DNA of 64,000 nucleotides, from assembly GCF_003797945.1 (NCBI RefSeq), contig NZ_RKKU01000001.1:310001-374000 (forward strand), read 5' to 3'. This stretch comes from Pseudomonas neustonica. GTDB lineage: Bacteria > Pseudomonadota > Gammaproteobacteria > Pseudomonadales > Pseudomonadaceae. The position numbers and the translations under genes are program-made. The notes under the pieces are model-generated. The model did not search any database and was not told where the DNA came from. It saw only the letters and a program-made list of their open reading frames with translations. How positions within the stretch are numbered: position 1 is the stretch's first letter; every line of letters begins with the position of its first letter. This document shows positions 54,710 to 61,546 of this stretch, piece after piece.

Positions 54710-55345
54710 TCAACCCTCCCTATGGAAGGTGGCGATGGCGTCATTGACAATCTGACGTAGCACATCAGATCGAACAGCTCGATCTTTGCCGCCACCTTCC
54801 TTGTAAGCTGTTTCAGCTACCAGCATGCACAACCCAGCAACATCCGGCGCGGCAGGGGCTGGCATTGCTTTTAGCTTTTGGATTATCTCCATCTGCTCAT
54901 TAGCAACAGCTTTCCAATTCACGCCATCATCGGCATGGACTGGCGAGGGCTGTGGGGCTGCCCGGAACATTTCCTGAATAGTACGCAGGTCGTCATCTGA
55001 TGGTTCGTTCCGAAGGTAAAGAACTACAGATCTTGGGTGCCCTGCATCGCGACCAATGCCGGAGATATCAAGCTTCCCCACAGGCGGGCAACAATCTGCC
55101 TGCCGGGCTTCTGCGAGCATCACAAAATACTTGTCTAGCCACTTCTTGAGCCGGTCCATCATTATCTGAGGCCCAAAAGCAACTTCCTCTGGATAGCCCG
55201 GCTCATACTCTATTAGCAGCGGAACCCACCCACCCGGCACCGCTTGCTGTCGGGCTGCCTTCTCAGCCTCAAGCGCTGCAACCTGCTGTTCTAGCACTGC
55301 TACACGCAACACGGCATCACCGCCGCTCAGTTCTGTGTTAGTCAT
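54710..55345 (-). CDS. Phage protein with N-terminal coiled coil
   Basis: This 211-residue protein has a short coiled coil at the start (RVAVLEQQVAALEAEKAARQ) and a variable middle and end. It reads like a modular early phage protein. No catalytic motif is seen. The start lies within the 3' end of the upstream gene (8-base overlap). Confidence 0.7.
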   Translation of the reverse strand: MTNTELSGGDAVLRVAVLEQQVAALEAEKAARQQAVPGGWVPLLIEYEPGYPEEVAFGPQIMMDRLKKWLDKYFVMLAEARQADCCPPVGKLDISGIGRDAGHPRSVVLYLRNEPSDDDLRTIQEMFRAAPQPSPVHADDGVNWKAVANEQMEIIQKLKAMPAPAAPDVAGLCMLVAETAYKEGGGKDRAVRSDVLRQIVNDAIATFHREG

Positions 55346-55523
55346 GATGGTGCTCCTGTGATGGGATTAACTCTGGAACCAGTGCTTGCTGCTTGCTCCG
55401 GGCATCGTTTATTCGCTGGCGGCACTTGTTGCAGAGAATCACCAAGTCCGCCTCGGTCATCCACTGGTCTACGCGGATATAAATGCGCGGCTCTGGTGGC
55501 CGGGCTGTTAGTTGTGGGGTCAT
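55338..55523 (-). CDS. Small phage protein with CxxC
   Basis: This 61-residue protein has one CNKC pair (LVILCNKCRQRINDA), possibly half of a zinc site or a dimeric zinc hook. The ATG at 55523 overlaps the methyltransferase stop (ATGA), so they are coupled. The role is unknown. Confidence 0.65.
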   Translation of the reverse strand: MTPQLTARPPEPRIYIRVDQWMTEADLVILCNKCRQRINDARSKQQALVPELIPSQEHHHD

Positions 55524-56389
55524 GCCATGTACCTCTTCATTTCGTTGCCGACCCACTCACCAACCGGCGTGCTTACGCCGTTGCCGATTTGGCGGTACGC
55601 GGACGTGTCGGATACGGGGAACTGGAACCAGTCAGGGACACCCTGCAAACGGGCATATTCGCGGACCGAGTACGGCCGAACGCCGAGCGGGAAGCGCTTA
55701 TCTGCCACCAGCCGCGTGCTTTTGTCCTTGGCGTAATGGGCTACGCAAGTTGGCGCCAGATCGTCATTGACCGGATCGCTGATGATGGGAAGGTCGCGAT
55801 AGCCGCCAGTCATGCGGGTGTGCACGGCCTTTGGTATGGTCACCCGTGGGTCATCTTCGACAATGTCCGCAAGTCGCACGCGCTTGGTGTTCTCTGGCGG
55901 GCGGATGGCGAAAGGGCGCCGAGTGCCGATTATGATCAAGCGGTTTCGCCGTTGTGGTAGCCACGTCTCAGACTTAATAGGGCAGAAAACCTGCACGTAG
56001 TAATCAGGCAGCTTGCTCATGGCCTCCATGACTATCGGGAAGGCGCGCATACCCGGCACGTTCTCTACCACGTAGAACTCCGGCCGCGCTAGCGCCAGGT
56101 GCCGCAGTGCGTGCAGGAACAACTCATCACCGGTACGAGTACCGTGAATGTCTGCAATGGAGCTGTACTTGGTGCAGGGATATGTGAACACCATGCCATC
56201 GCAGGTGTCCTGCTCCAGCACCAGTTGCTTAGTCAGGTCGCATTGCACAACGTGGCTGCCAAGGTTATGGCGGTAGGTGGCGCAAGCGTCAGGGTCTAGC
56301 TCAAAGGCCTGATTGATGGTTAGGCCGGCGGACATAAGGCCAATATCCATAAGACCTGCCCCGCAGAAGTACGAGTTCACGGTTATCAA
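55520..56389 (-). CDS. C5-cytosine DNA methyltransferase
   Basis: This 289-residue enzyme has the motifs of Dcm-type methyltransferases: motif I SYFCGAGLMDIGLMSAGL, motif IV TYPCTKYS with the catalytic Cys, motif VI VVENVPGM, motif VIII PQRRNRLIIIG, and motifs IX/X ARLQGVPDWF with AYRQIGNGVSTPVGEWVG. Motif IV departs from the usual PPCQ. The target-recognition region is short. No cognate restriction enzyme is next to it, so it probably protects phage DNA or alters regulation. Confidence 0.9.
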   Translation of the reverse strand: MITVNSYFCGAGLMDIGLMSAGLTINQAFELDPDACATYRHNLGSHVVQCDLTKQLVLEQDTCDGMVFTYPCTKYSSIADIHGTRTGDELFLHALRHLALARPEFYVVENVPGMRAFPIVMEAMSKLPDYYVQVFCPIKSETWLPQRRNRLIIIGTRRPFAIRPPENTKRVRLADIVEDDPRVTIPKAVHTRMTGGYRDLPIISDPVNDDLAPTCVAHYAKDKSTRLVADKRFPLGVRPYSVREYARLQGVPDWFQFPVSDTSAYRQIGNGVSTPVGEWVGNEMKRYMA

Positions 56390-56415
56390 TGGGGATTACC
56401 TCGGTTATGCGGTGG

Positions 56416-56655
56416 CTACTGGCGGTTGTTTGCGAGGGCGGGGCGAACATGCGGCTTGGGGTCAACTTCGATGAAGCCAGAGCCCTTATAGTCGCCATCC
56501 GTTGCGCGAGCCATGTCAACTTCAAGCCTTGCGGAAGCGTTAACCTCGGACGCGACTTGTGCGACTGCACGGGCCTGGTCAACGGTGTACTTGCCTTCCA
56601 GCACGCCATTCATGGTCTTTCCGAGGATTTCGCGCAGGTCACTGAGCGTTTGCAT
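56416..56655 (-). CDS. Small phage protein, unknown
   Basis: 79 residues starting MQTLSDLREILGKTMNGVLE, with helix-rich KYTVDQARAVAQVASEVNA and an acidic end. The ATG at 56655 follows GGAGAAAG. It overlaps the HNH gene end by 17 bases. Related small proteins are frequent in pseudomonad phages as I recall. The function is unknown. Confidence 0.7.
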   Translation of the reverse strand: MQTLSDLREILGKTMNGVLEGKYTVDQARAVAQVASEVNASARLEVDMARATDGDYKGSGFIEVDPKPHVRPALANNRQ

Positions 56656-57286
56656 TGGCTTTCTCCAATTTATTGAGCTTGCGCTTGAACCAGCCAAGCT
56701 TGATTGCCGCGCTTCGGTAATCGCTGCCGTAGCGGTCTATGCTGTTGCGCTGCATGCTCTCGGCACGGGTGAGGGCTTCAAGGTTGCTGGGGTCAAAGTT
56801 GGCGCGGTTTTTGTCCTTGAAGATCACGATATGGCCATCAGGCAGCTGGCCGTTGTGCTCTTCCCATATCAAGACGTGTACGGCTCGCCAGTCAGCTTTC
56901 TTTCGACCTGTGTCGGCTACCTTGCGAAACAGTATTCCGTCCTTACTCAGCCGCTCAGCCCCGATTGGCCGCCAGGTGTTTGATGGTCTGTCGCCCAGCT
57001 TGAACTGGGTTTCAGCAGAGCGGCCGCCAGCCTTCCAGCCTTTCTTGCCGGCATTCCACGTGCTGTGGCCTGGCTTGAACTGGCCGCATCCAGTGATCGC
57101 CTTGTATTCATCGGTGCGCTTGAGTTGCAACTTCTGCACTCGGTTATAGATAGAACTGGTTCCGCGCCCCATCGCCGTCGAGCACTGATTCAGGGATTGC
57201 GTTTTCCATAGCTCGCGCAGCAACGCATCTTCTTCCGGCGTCCACGCTTTGTATTCCAAGCGCCGCCGTCCTGTGTTTTTATCCAT
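56639..57286 (-). CDS. HNH endonuclease with Myb-like N-terminus
   Basis: This 215-residue protein has an N-terminal SANT/Myb-like HTH (WTPEEDALLRELWKTQSLNQ), a NUMOD-like middle (GQFKPGHSTWNAGKKGWKAG) and a C-terminal HNH motif in the phage style: RAVHVLIWEEHNGQLPDGH with KDKNRANFDPSNLEAL. Such proteins are free-standing homing-type or packaging-linked endonucleases. Placement between two methyltransferase genes may be chance or part of a restriction/anti-restriction block. Confidence 0.85.
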   Translation of the reverse strand: MDKNTGRRRLEYKAWTPEEDALLRELWKTQSLNQCSTAMGRGTSSIYNRVQKLQLKRTDEYKAITGCGQFKPGHSTWNAGKKGWKAGGRSAETQFKLGDRPSNTWRPIGAERLSKDGILFRKVADTGRKKADWRAVHVLIWEEHNGQLPDGHIVIFKDKNRANFDPSNLEALTRAESMQRNSIDRYGSDYRSAAIKLGWFKRKLNKLEKANANAQ

Positions 57287-57298
57287 CGAGTACCTCGA

Positions 57299-58123
57299 CT
57301 AGAAGAGCACCAACTGCTCTTCTCTGATTGTTTGAAGTGGTGGGGCGGTTGGCGGGGGTGTTGAACCCAAGGGTTCCGGGCTCGGGGTTGCGTCCACCTC
57401 ACTACCCAGCGCATAACCCCGCTCCAGCTTTACGCCCCAAAGCCCCATGATGTGGGCAGGCGTGAACCACTGCTCGCGTACCTCCAGGGTCAGCGTGTTG
57501 CCCAGCACGACAATGGCCGGGATATGCAGCAGCGATAGCTGTAGAAAGGCCATGTGCACAGCGCGGCTGTCTACGTCCTGCGCTACGACGTGCATGTGCT
57601 GTTGGTAGTTGATGCCTGCCTTGGTCATGACCTCAGCCATGGCGATCACCATTGCTCCAGCGCCTGCAGCGGGCTCGCTGACCCTGATAAAGCCGCGCTG
57701 CCGTATGAGTTCGCGGCAGTGTTCGCCATCCCCAACATTGACTTGAGCTATAAGCGCGCATAGGTGGTAAGGCGTGAAGAACTGCCCGCGCGCGGAGTTA
57801 CCCAGCTCAAGCTCTCCAAACACTTTGCCCAGCACATCGTCTGGGCCGAACTCCATCGCCAGGGTCAGCTCGCCGAACATCTTGGGGAACAGCTTCTGTT
57901 CTGCTGGCTCGTATCGCCCAATCAGCTGCATATATCGCTTCTCACGGCGCTCGTGCTGGGTAAGGTCGGTTGAGTTGGCCAGGGCAATAGCGGACATTTC
58001 AATAAAGTCACCGAAAACCTCCCACAAGTGATGCCTGTGGCTGGCCTGGTTCAGAAGCTTGATCAAGGCTTTACGGTGAGATTCGGCGGTTGTAACTGCT
58101 GGAGGCTTGAGACGGGCATTCAT
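57299..58123 (-). CDS. N6-adenine DNA methylase-like protein lacking NPPY
   Basis: This 274-residue protein resembles type I HsdM N6-methylases: GQFFTPYHLCALIAQ and motif I SEPAAGAGAMVIAMAE, then AQDVDSRAVHMAFLQLSLL. Where motif IV (NPPY/F) should follow, the sequence reads VVLGNTL, so the catalytic motif is not recognisable. It may be inactive or use a variant. The ATG at 58123 has GAGGTGAAC before it. The C-terminal tail is Pro-rich and probably disordered. Confidence 0.85.
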   Translation of the reverse strand: MNARLKPPAVTTAESHRKALIKLLNQASHRHHLWEVFGDFIEMSAIALANSTDLTQHERREKRYMQLIGRYEPAEQKLFPKMFGELTLAMEFGPDDVLGKVFGELELGNSARGQFFTPYHLCALIAQVNVGDGEHCRELIRQRGFIRVSEPAAGAGAMVIAMAEVMTKAGINYQQHMHVVAQDVDSRAVHMAFLQLSLLHIPAIVVLGNTLTLEVREQWFTPAHIMGLWGVKLERGYALGSEVDATPSPEPLGSTPPPTAPPLQTIREEQLVLF

Positions 58124-58152
58124 GTTCACCTCTGGCCAGCGGCCTGAAGGGG

Positions 58153-58617
58153 TTAAGCTGCAGCCGTCTGCTCCCAGCAACCAACGGCATCGAACACGCG
58201 CGCGGCCTGTTCTTCGGTCAGCGACTCACCGGTAGGGCTGGCTATCCATCCGTAGCCGATAACGTGGGAGGGGTTGCAGGTGGCTATCAGCGCGTCATGG
58301 CATTGGGTTATGGCGTCGTTGATATGCTCAGACTTGTAGCGACCCTGCGGCTCTATCTCTTGGCCTTTGATGTAGCGTTCGCCCGTTTGGGATAGGCAGA
58401 ACACGGCTAGGTAGATCGTCCACTGGTGGGGTAGGTCGCACACCCCGTCGACCAGCTGCCGCCCAGCTTTTACCGATCGGCAGTTCTTCCAGTTGATCAG
58501 CCCCTGCAGGTCAGTCGGGTGAATATCCACGATGACAACATGGTTGGTTCTAAGTAGCGCATCAGTGGCTCGTAGCAGCCGGCGGGCCTTGTCGTTCTTC
58601 TTCCTGACTTTGGCCAT
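58153..58617 (-). CDS. Phage protein, unknown
   Basis: This 154-residue protein starts with a strongly basic segment (MAKVRKKNDKARRLLRATDA), followed by an alpha/beta body with QWTIYLAVFC. It starts 2 bases after the preceding gene's stop. Similar proteins appear in early regions of Pseudomonas phages as I recall. The function is unknown. Confidence 0.7.
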   Translation of the reverse strand: MAKVRKKNDKARRLLRATDALLRTNHVVIVDIHPTDLQGLINWKNCRSVKAGRQLVDGVCDLPHQWTIYLAVFCLSQTGERYIKGQEIEPQGRYKSEHINDAITQCHDALIATCNPSHVIGYGWIASPTGESLTEEQAARVFDAVGCWEQTAAA

Positions 58618-58619
58618 GG

Positions 58620-58934
58620 CTACACCCTATGCGTTTTCGATGGGTCAGACCGCCAGCGGATGCCGTTTGCCTTGGATACCTCATAGACCAAGCTTTCCTT
58701 GAGGTTTAGGCACTGAGCGGCGTAGCGACGGCTATACCGAGAGCTGGCCATACTGCGCAGCCTGCTGATCAATTGCAGGCGCTCGTCCATATTTTCGCTT
58801 CGTTCGCGGGGCATGCGCTTATGAAATCCGGGCAGGGTGCGCACCTTGCCACCTGCTGCCAGAAACTCTTCAACACTCGCCGATATCCGGGCAGCCTCTG
58901 CCGCCCGTGCTGCTGGGATGGTTTGCTGTAGCAT
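58620..58934 (-). CDS. Phage protein with possible HTH
   Basis: 104 residues. The C-terminal part (RYSRRYAAQCLNLKESLVYE, then VSKANGIRW) has the spacing of a helix-turn-helix; the N-terminal part is Ala-rich and helical. It may be a small DNA-binding regulator (inference). Confidence 0.62.
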   Translation of the reverse strand: MLQQTIPAARAAEAARISASVEEFLAAGGKVRTLPGFHKRMPRERSENMDERLQLISRLRSMASSRYSRRYAAQCLNLKESLVYEVSKANGIRWRSDPSKTHRV

Positions 58935-58938
58935 TGGG

Positions 58939-59295
58939 TTAAGCTCCGCGCGAAAGGTCTACAAACTGATCTGTCTGCTGAACGTGCAAATCCTCGATCA
59001 GCAGCTTTTCTTCAATCGTGAACAGCGGGTTGCATGTGTTGCAGTGCCCAGCGACAGAGACGGCGCGTGAATTGATCTGCGTGTGCCCGTAGTCCCTTGA
59101 GCAGCAGGGGCAACGGATAAGGTCGCCTGCGTTGCAGCACTTTCCGGCCTCTTCGTGACTGTCGTGAATCTCTTCACATGCAGGGCATTGATAGACTTCT
59201 GAAACGGTAGGCATGCAACATTCCTGGGCGCCGTCTTCGTCGTCATGCACTTCTGTGCACTCGCCACACCGATAAAGCGTTTTGATTGAGTCCAT
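58939..59295 (-). CDS. Cys-rich zinc-ribbon-type phage protein
   Basis: This 118-residue protein has four CxxC knuckles: YRCGECTEVH, YQCPACEEIH, IRCPCCSRDY and GHCNTCNP. CC pairs (QECCM, GKCCN) follow the first two repeats. The first two units are near-repeats with an acidic helix between. It probably folds around two or more zinc ions and binds nucleic acid or a host protein. The start at 59295 is preferred; 59304 is possible. Confidence 0.75.
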   Translation of the reverse strand: MDSIKTLYRCGECTEVHDDEDGAQECCMPTVSEVYQCPACEEIHDSHEEAGKCCNAGDLIRCPCCSRDYGHTQINSRAVSVAGHCNTCNPLFTIEEKLLIEDLHVQQTDQFVDLSRGA

Positions 59296-59324
59296 ATAAA
59301 TCACCGTGACACACCGCCGTGACG

Positions 59325-59573
59325 CTATGGCTTTGCGAGAAAGTCCCGCAGCGCTGCGTCATCAAGGCGGCTTATGTTGTGGATTGCGCGGGTCAACAGG
59401 TCATGCACCTCGTCGATGCCGGTTACCTGCTTGATCCGCTCGAGGTGGTCTGCCGTGCCCTGGTACACCTCAACCTTGAGGCTGTAGGCCAGCAGGCGGG
59501 CGCGGCGCTCTTCGGCTTTCAGCTTGTCGCGCGCTCGCTTTTCCTTCTGGCGCTCGGCATCTGTCTTTGCCAT
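59325..59573 (-). CDS. Small basic phage protein
   Basis: 82 residues: a charged helical N-terminus (MAKTDAERQKEKRARDKLKA) followed by LERIKQVTGIDEVHDLLTRA, reminiscent of ribbon-helix-helix-like or coiled DNA-binding proteins. No firm family. Confidence 0.65.
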   Translation of the reverse strand: MAKTDAERQKEKRARDKLKAEERRARLLAYSLKVEVYQGTADHLERIKQVTGIDEVHDLLTRAIHNISRLDDAALRDFLAKP

Positions 59574-59606
59574 TGCGTCTCCATATCCCTTAACGGGGAG
59601 GGTGGG

Positions 59607-60002
59607 TTAGGCTTCGGCGGTAATCTCAACTTGCTCTTGCTGACCCCAATCATCTGCAAGGGGCAGGGCGCTGCAGGTCTGGAACACCGGTATGCCTTGG
59701 CTATGCGCTTCGGCAATCTCTGCCAGGGTGCCTGCTGAGCACTCCCAGCCAGGGCAGAGCAATACAGCATCACAGCGCGTCATCAGCTCGAGCGTTGCAG
59801 CGAGCCAGAAGCGATCACCTATATCTGGATCAACCACATCTAGGTCGCCGGTATTGGCGTGAGGGATGATGGGAGACCAGCCCTTGCGGATAGCTGCAAG
59901 ACCCACGGCACGAGCGGCCTGAATGTTGAGCGTTACGCCTGCGCGCGACTCCGCACGATACGGCCCGGCGACATACACCACCGGCATTGGTTGCTTTTTC
60001 AT
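59607..60002 (-). CDS. DUF4406-like nucleoside 2-deoxyribosyltransferase-fold protein
   Basis: This 131-residue protein starts PVVYVAGPYRAESRAGVTLN and continues ARAVGLAAIRKGWSPIIPH and CDAVLLCPGWECSAGT with LAEIAEAHSQGIPVF. These are features of DUF4406/DUF1937 and the nucleoside deoxyribosyltransferase fold. A role in nucleotide salvage or base modification is inference. The ATG at 60002 overlaps a 32-codon upstream ORF; the longer frame to 60149 is rejected. Confidence 0.78.
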   Translation of the reverse strand: MKKQPMPVVYVAGPYRAESRAGVTLNIQAARAVGLAAIRKGWSPIIPHANTGDLDVVDPDIGDRFWLAATLELMTRCDAVLLCPGWECSAGTLAEIAEAHSQGIPVFQTCSALPLADDWGQQEQVEITAEA

Positions 60003-60097
60003 AGTTGGCCTATTGAGTTGGCGGCGGCAAAGCCCGCTAAGATGGCGCCCCAGAATGCGAGGAAACCCGCGGCTTCCCATAGAATCAGTCTGAGCAT
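59999..60097 (-). CDS. 32-residue single-pass membrane peptide
   Basis: A short ORF on the minus strand encodes 32 residues with one hydrophobic helix (ILWEAAGFLAFWGAILAGFA). AGAGG lies upstream of its ATG. Its start overlaps the preceding gene by 13 bases and its stop overlaps the next gene (ATGA). Its fit between two coupled genes is the main evidence that it is translated. Confidence 0.6.
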   Translation of the reverse strand: MLRLILWEAAGFLAFWGAILAGFAAANSIGQL

Positions 60098-60297
60098 GGT
60101 GGCGGCCTCTGCTGGCGCTCACGCGCTCGGTGCTGGGCAACCTCTGCACCGGCTGCGACGATTACGCTGAGTGCGTGCTCTTCGTCCGGGCCGATCCAGA
60201 TCAGGGTGCCGTCTTCTGGCAGGTGCATTACAAGCGAGGTGTTTTTTCCTGCCGCTTGTCTTATCTCTGCTACGGTATCGCTGATGCAGGCGCTCAC
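60085..60297 (-). CDS. Small phage protein, unknown
   Basis: 70 residues starting at GTG 60297, which overlaps the stop of the preceding gene (GTGA). A longer frame to 60348 would overlap it more. Content: AEIRQAAGKNTSLVMHLPED, LIWIGPDEEHALSVIVAAGA and a basic Arg/Gln-rich end. No family is recognised. Confidence 0.6.
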   Translation of the reverse strand: MSACISDTVAEIRQAAGKNTSLVMHLPEDGTLIWIGPDEEHALSVIVAAGAEVAQHRARERQQRPPPCSD

Positions 60298-60587
60298 CGT
60301 GCACCGCCTGCCGCTGCAGGCCTCATCATGCGACCCAGAGCCAAGCAAACCGTCTTTGACGCCATGGCTTCTCGCTCTAGCTCGCCTGCACGATGGTTTG
60401 TGGTTGCCTCTACTCGTCGCCGCTCGGTGCCAACTTCTACCGGCTGCATGACCCGCTGGCGGCTGATGTAGTTAAGATCGTTGACGGCCATTTCTTCGAG
60501 CGTGTAGAGATCTTCAAGCGTGTTTGCCTGCTCCAGCATCAGCACTCGGTAAGCCATGAATTTAAGGGCCTGGTCTTTGGTCAGCAT
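60294..60587 (-). CDS. Small phage protein, unknown
   Basis: This 97-residue protein has an AGGAGGC ribosome site before its ATG. The first half is helical and acidic (LEQANTLEDLYTLEEMAVND); the second half is basic. It starts 11 bp after the LuxR-type gene's stop. Confidence 0.68.
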   Translation of the reverse strand: MLTKDQALKFMAYRVLMLEQANTLEDLYTLEEMAVNDLNYISRQRVMQPVEVGTERRRVEATTNHRAGELEREAMASKTVCLALGRMMRPAAAGGAR

Positions 60588-60598
60588 GCTGCCTCCTG

Positions 60599-60979
60599 TT
60601 ACACGAAATCGAAGGGGTTAAAGAAAGGGTCTTCTCGACGACCGCCGCCCTTGTGGCGAGTCAGCTTGGTACGGGGGGCGCGGTGCTGCTGTGTGTCGGG
60701 CGTGCTGTTGACCACTACGCAGCAGACCGCGAGAAACAGAATCAGCGGTGTGATGATGGCGCGGCGCATAGCCTCAGCTACCAACTGTGCCCGCCTGCTG
60801 GCGCCCAGCTTGAACATGGCGCTGTAGACGCGCTTGCGCACGCTGTCTGGTGCCAGGCCAACCTCTTTGGCGATTTGCTTGTCCGTCTTGCCCTCAGCAA
60901 CGCGAAGGGTAAAGTCGAGCTCACGGGGGCTGAGCAGGCCTGTAACGCCCTGCCAATGCTCAGTTGAAAGTGTGGTCAT
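60599..60979 (-). CDS. LuxR-type HTH protein with a membrane helix
   Basis: The 126-residue protein has a LuxR/FixJ-type HTH: LLSPRELDFTLRVAEGKTDK, then QIAKEVGLAPDSVRKRVYSA with MFKLGASRRAQLV. A hydrophobic segment follows (AIITPLILFLAVCCVVV, about residues 73-89), then a basic tail of about 37 residues. There is no sensor domain. AAGGAGTATGCA precedes the ATG at 60979. It could be a membrane-tethered regulator. The arrangement HTH-first, TM-second is notable. Confidence 0.78.
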   Translation of the reverse strand: MTTLSTEHWQGVTGLLSPRELDFTLRVAEGKTDKQIAKEVGLAPDSVRKRVYSAMFKLGASRRAQLVAEAMRRAIITPLILFLAVCCVVVNSTPDTQQHRAPRTKLTRHKGGGRREDPFFNPFDFV

Positions 60980-61020
60980 TGCATACTCCTTGCGGCGCGC
61001 CGCACGATGAACGAACAAGC

Positions 61021-61049
61021 AAAAAGAACCCCGCGGTGGTTGCGGGGTT
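61021..61049 (-). terminator. Intrinsic terminator after phage csrA
   Basis: On the minus strand an 8-bp stem AACCCCGC / GCGGGGTT is followed by CTTTTTG. It lies between csrA and the LuxR-type gene, so early transcription to the left must read through it or restart. Confidence 0.82.
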
Positions 61050-61081
61050 AGAGGGGGTAATTCTGGACGGGTAAAGCGGTG

Positions 61082-61267
61082 CTAGACGTGAGGAACGCCT
61101 GCCATCTTGCGCTGGTAGATCTCTTTGCGGTCAACGGCTACGCATTTTGGTGCAGCAGTTGCCAGCCTTACCTGGTTACCGTGCACGGCTTGAACGGTAA
61201 TCTCAATTTGGTGGCCGCCTGCGCTGATGATGATGGTTTCGCCTATCTTGCGTGACAGTGTGAGCAT
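61082..61267 (-). CDS. csrA: Phage CsrA/RsmA-family RNA-binding regulator
   Basis: This 61-residue homologue of the global post-transcriptional regulator CsrA/RsmA starts [15 protein letters not shown] and continues [20 protein letters not shown] with KEIYQRK. The RNA-contacting residues Leu4, Arg6 and the Arg matching Arg44 of E. coli CsrA (here Arg47) are kept. A three-residue insertion sits in the loop near residue 17. AAGGAGAAGGAC precedes the ATG. It should bind GGA-containing leaders and could compete with host RsmA (inference). Confidence 0.92.
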   Translation of the reverse strand: MLTLSRKIGETIIISAGGHQIEITVQAVHGNQVRLATAAPKCVAVDRKEIYQRKMAGVPHV

Positions 61268-61396
61268 GTCCTTCTCCTTGGTTGCCTGCTGATAATGTAC
61301 CTACCCCTGCTGGCGCTGGTTTGGCTAAATCTCTGGGCTTGAGTGAAGCGGTTCACAACTCTGCCGCATTGCCAGAGCCGCAAAGAATCGAAGCCA

Positions 61397-61546
61397 TTAG
61401 CGCTTAGCAAGCCAGCGCTCTGCGCTGGCGCGAGTTTTGAAGTTCTTGCTAGCGCTAAAACTCAGCGCTGTGAATGTTCCGTCGCGCTCCGGTACAACTC
61501 CGCGTGACAGGGTTTCGTTATTGCCTTGGTTGATAGTTTTCATCAT
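61397..61546 (-). CDS. DUF1391 (YdfA-like) small phage protein
   Basis: This 49-residue protein (MMKTINQGNNETLSRGVVPE, then RDGTFTALSFSASKNFKTRA and a WLAKR end) matches the DUF1391 pattern of E. coli Qin-prophage YdfA: INxGNNExLxxGVxPxxDGTFTA with a C-terminal RRWL-like end. It has an AGGAGA ribosome site; the start may be the second ATG at 61543. It is the first gene downstream of the candidate PL promoter. The function is unknown. Confidence 0.82.
   Translation of the reverse strand: MMKTINQGNNETLSRGVVPERDGTFTALSFSASKNFKTRASAERWLAKR

Noticed and set aside
56301-56609. 102-codon minus-strand frame overlapping the small gene at 56416-56655
   Set aside because: It conflicts with a gene that has a clear ribosome site and natural composition, and overlaps the methyltransferase start.
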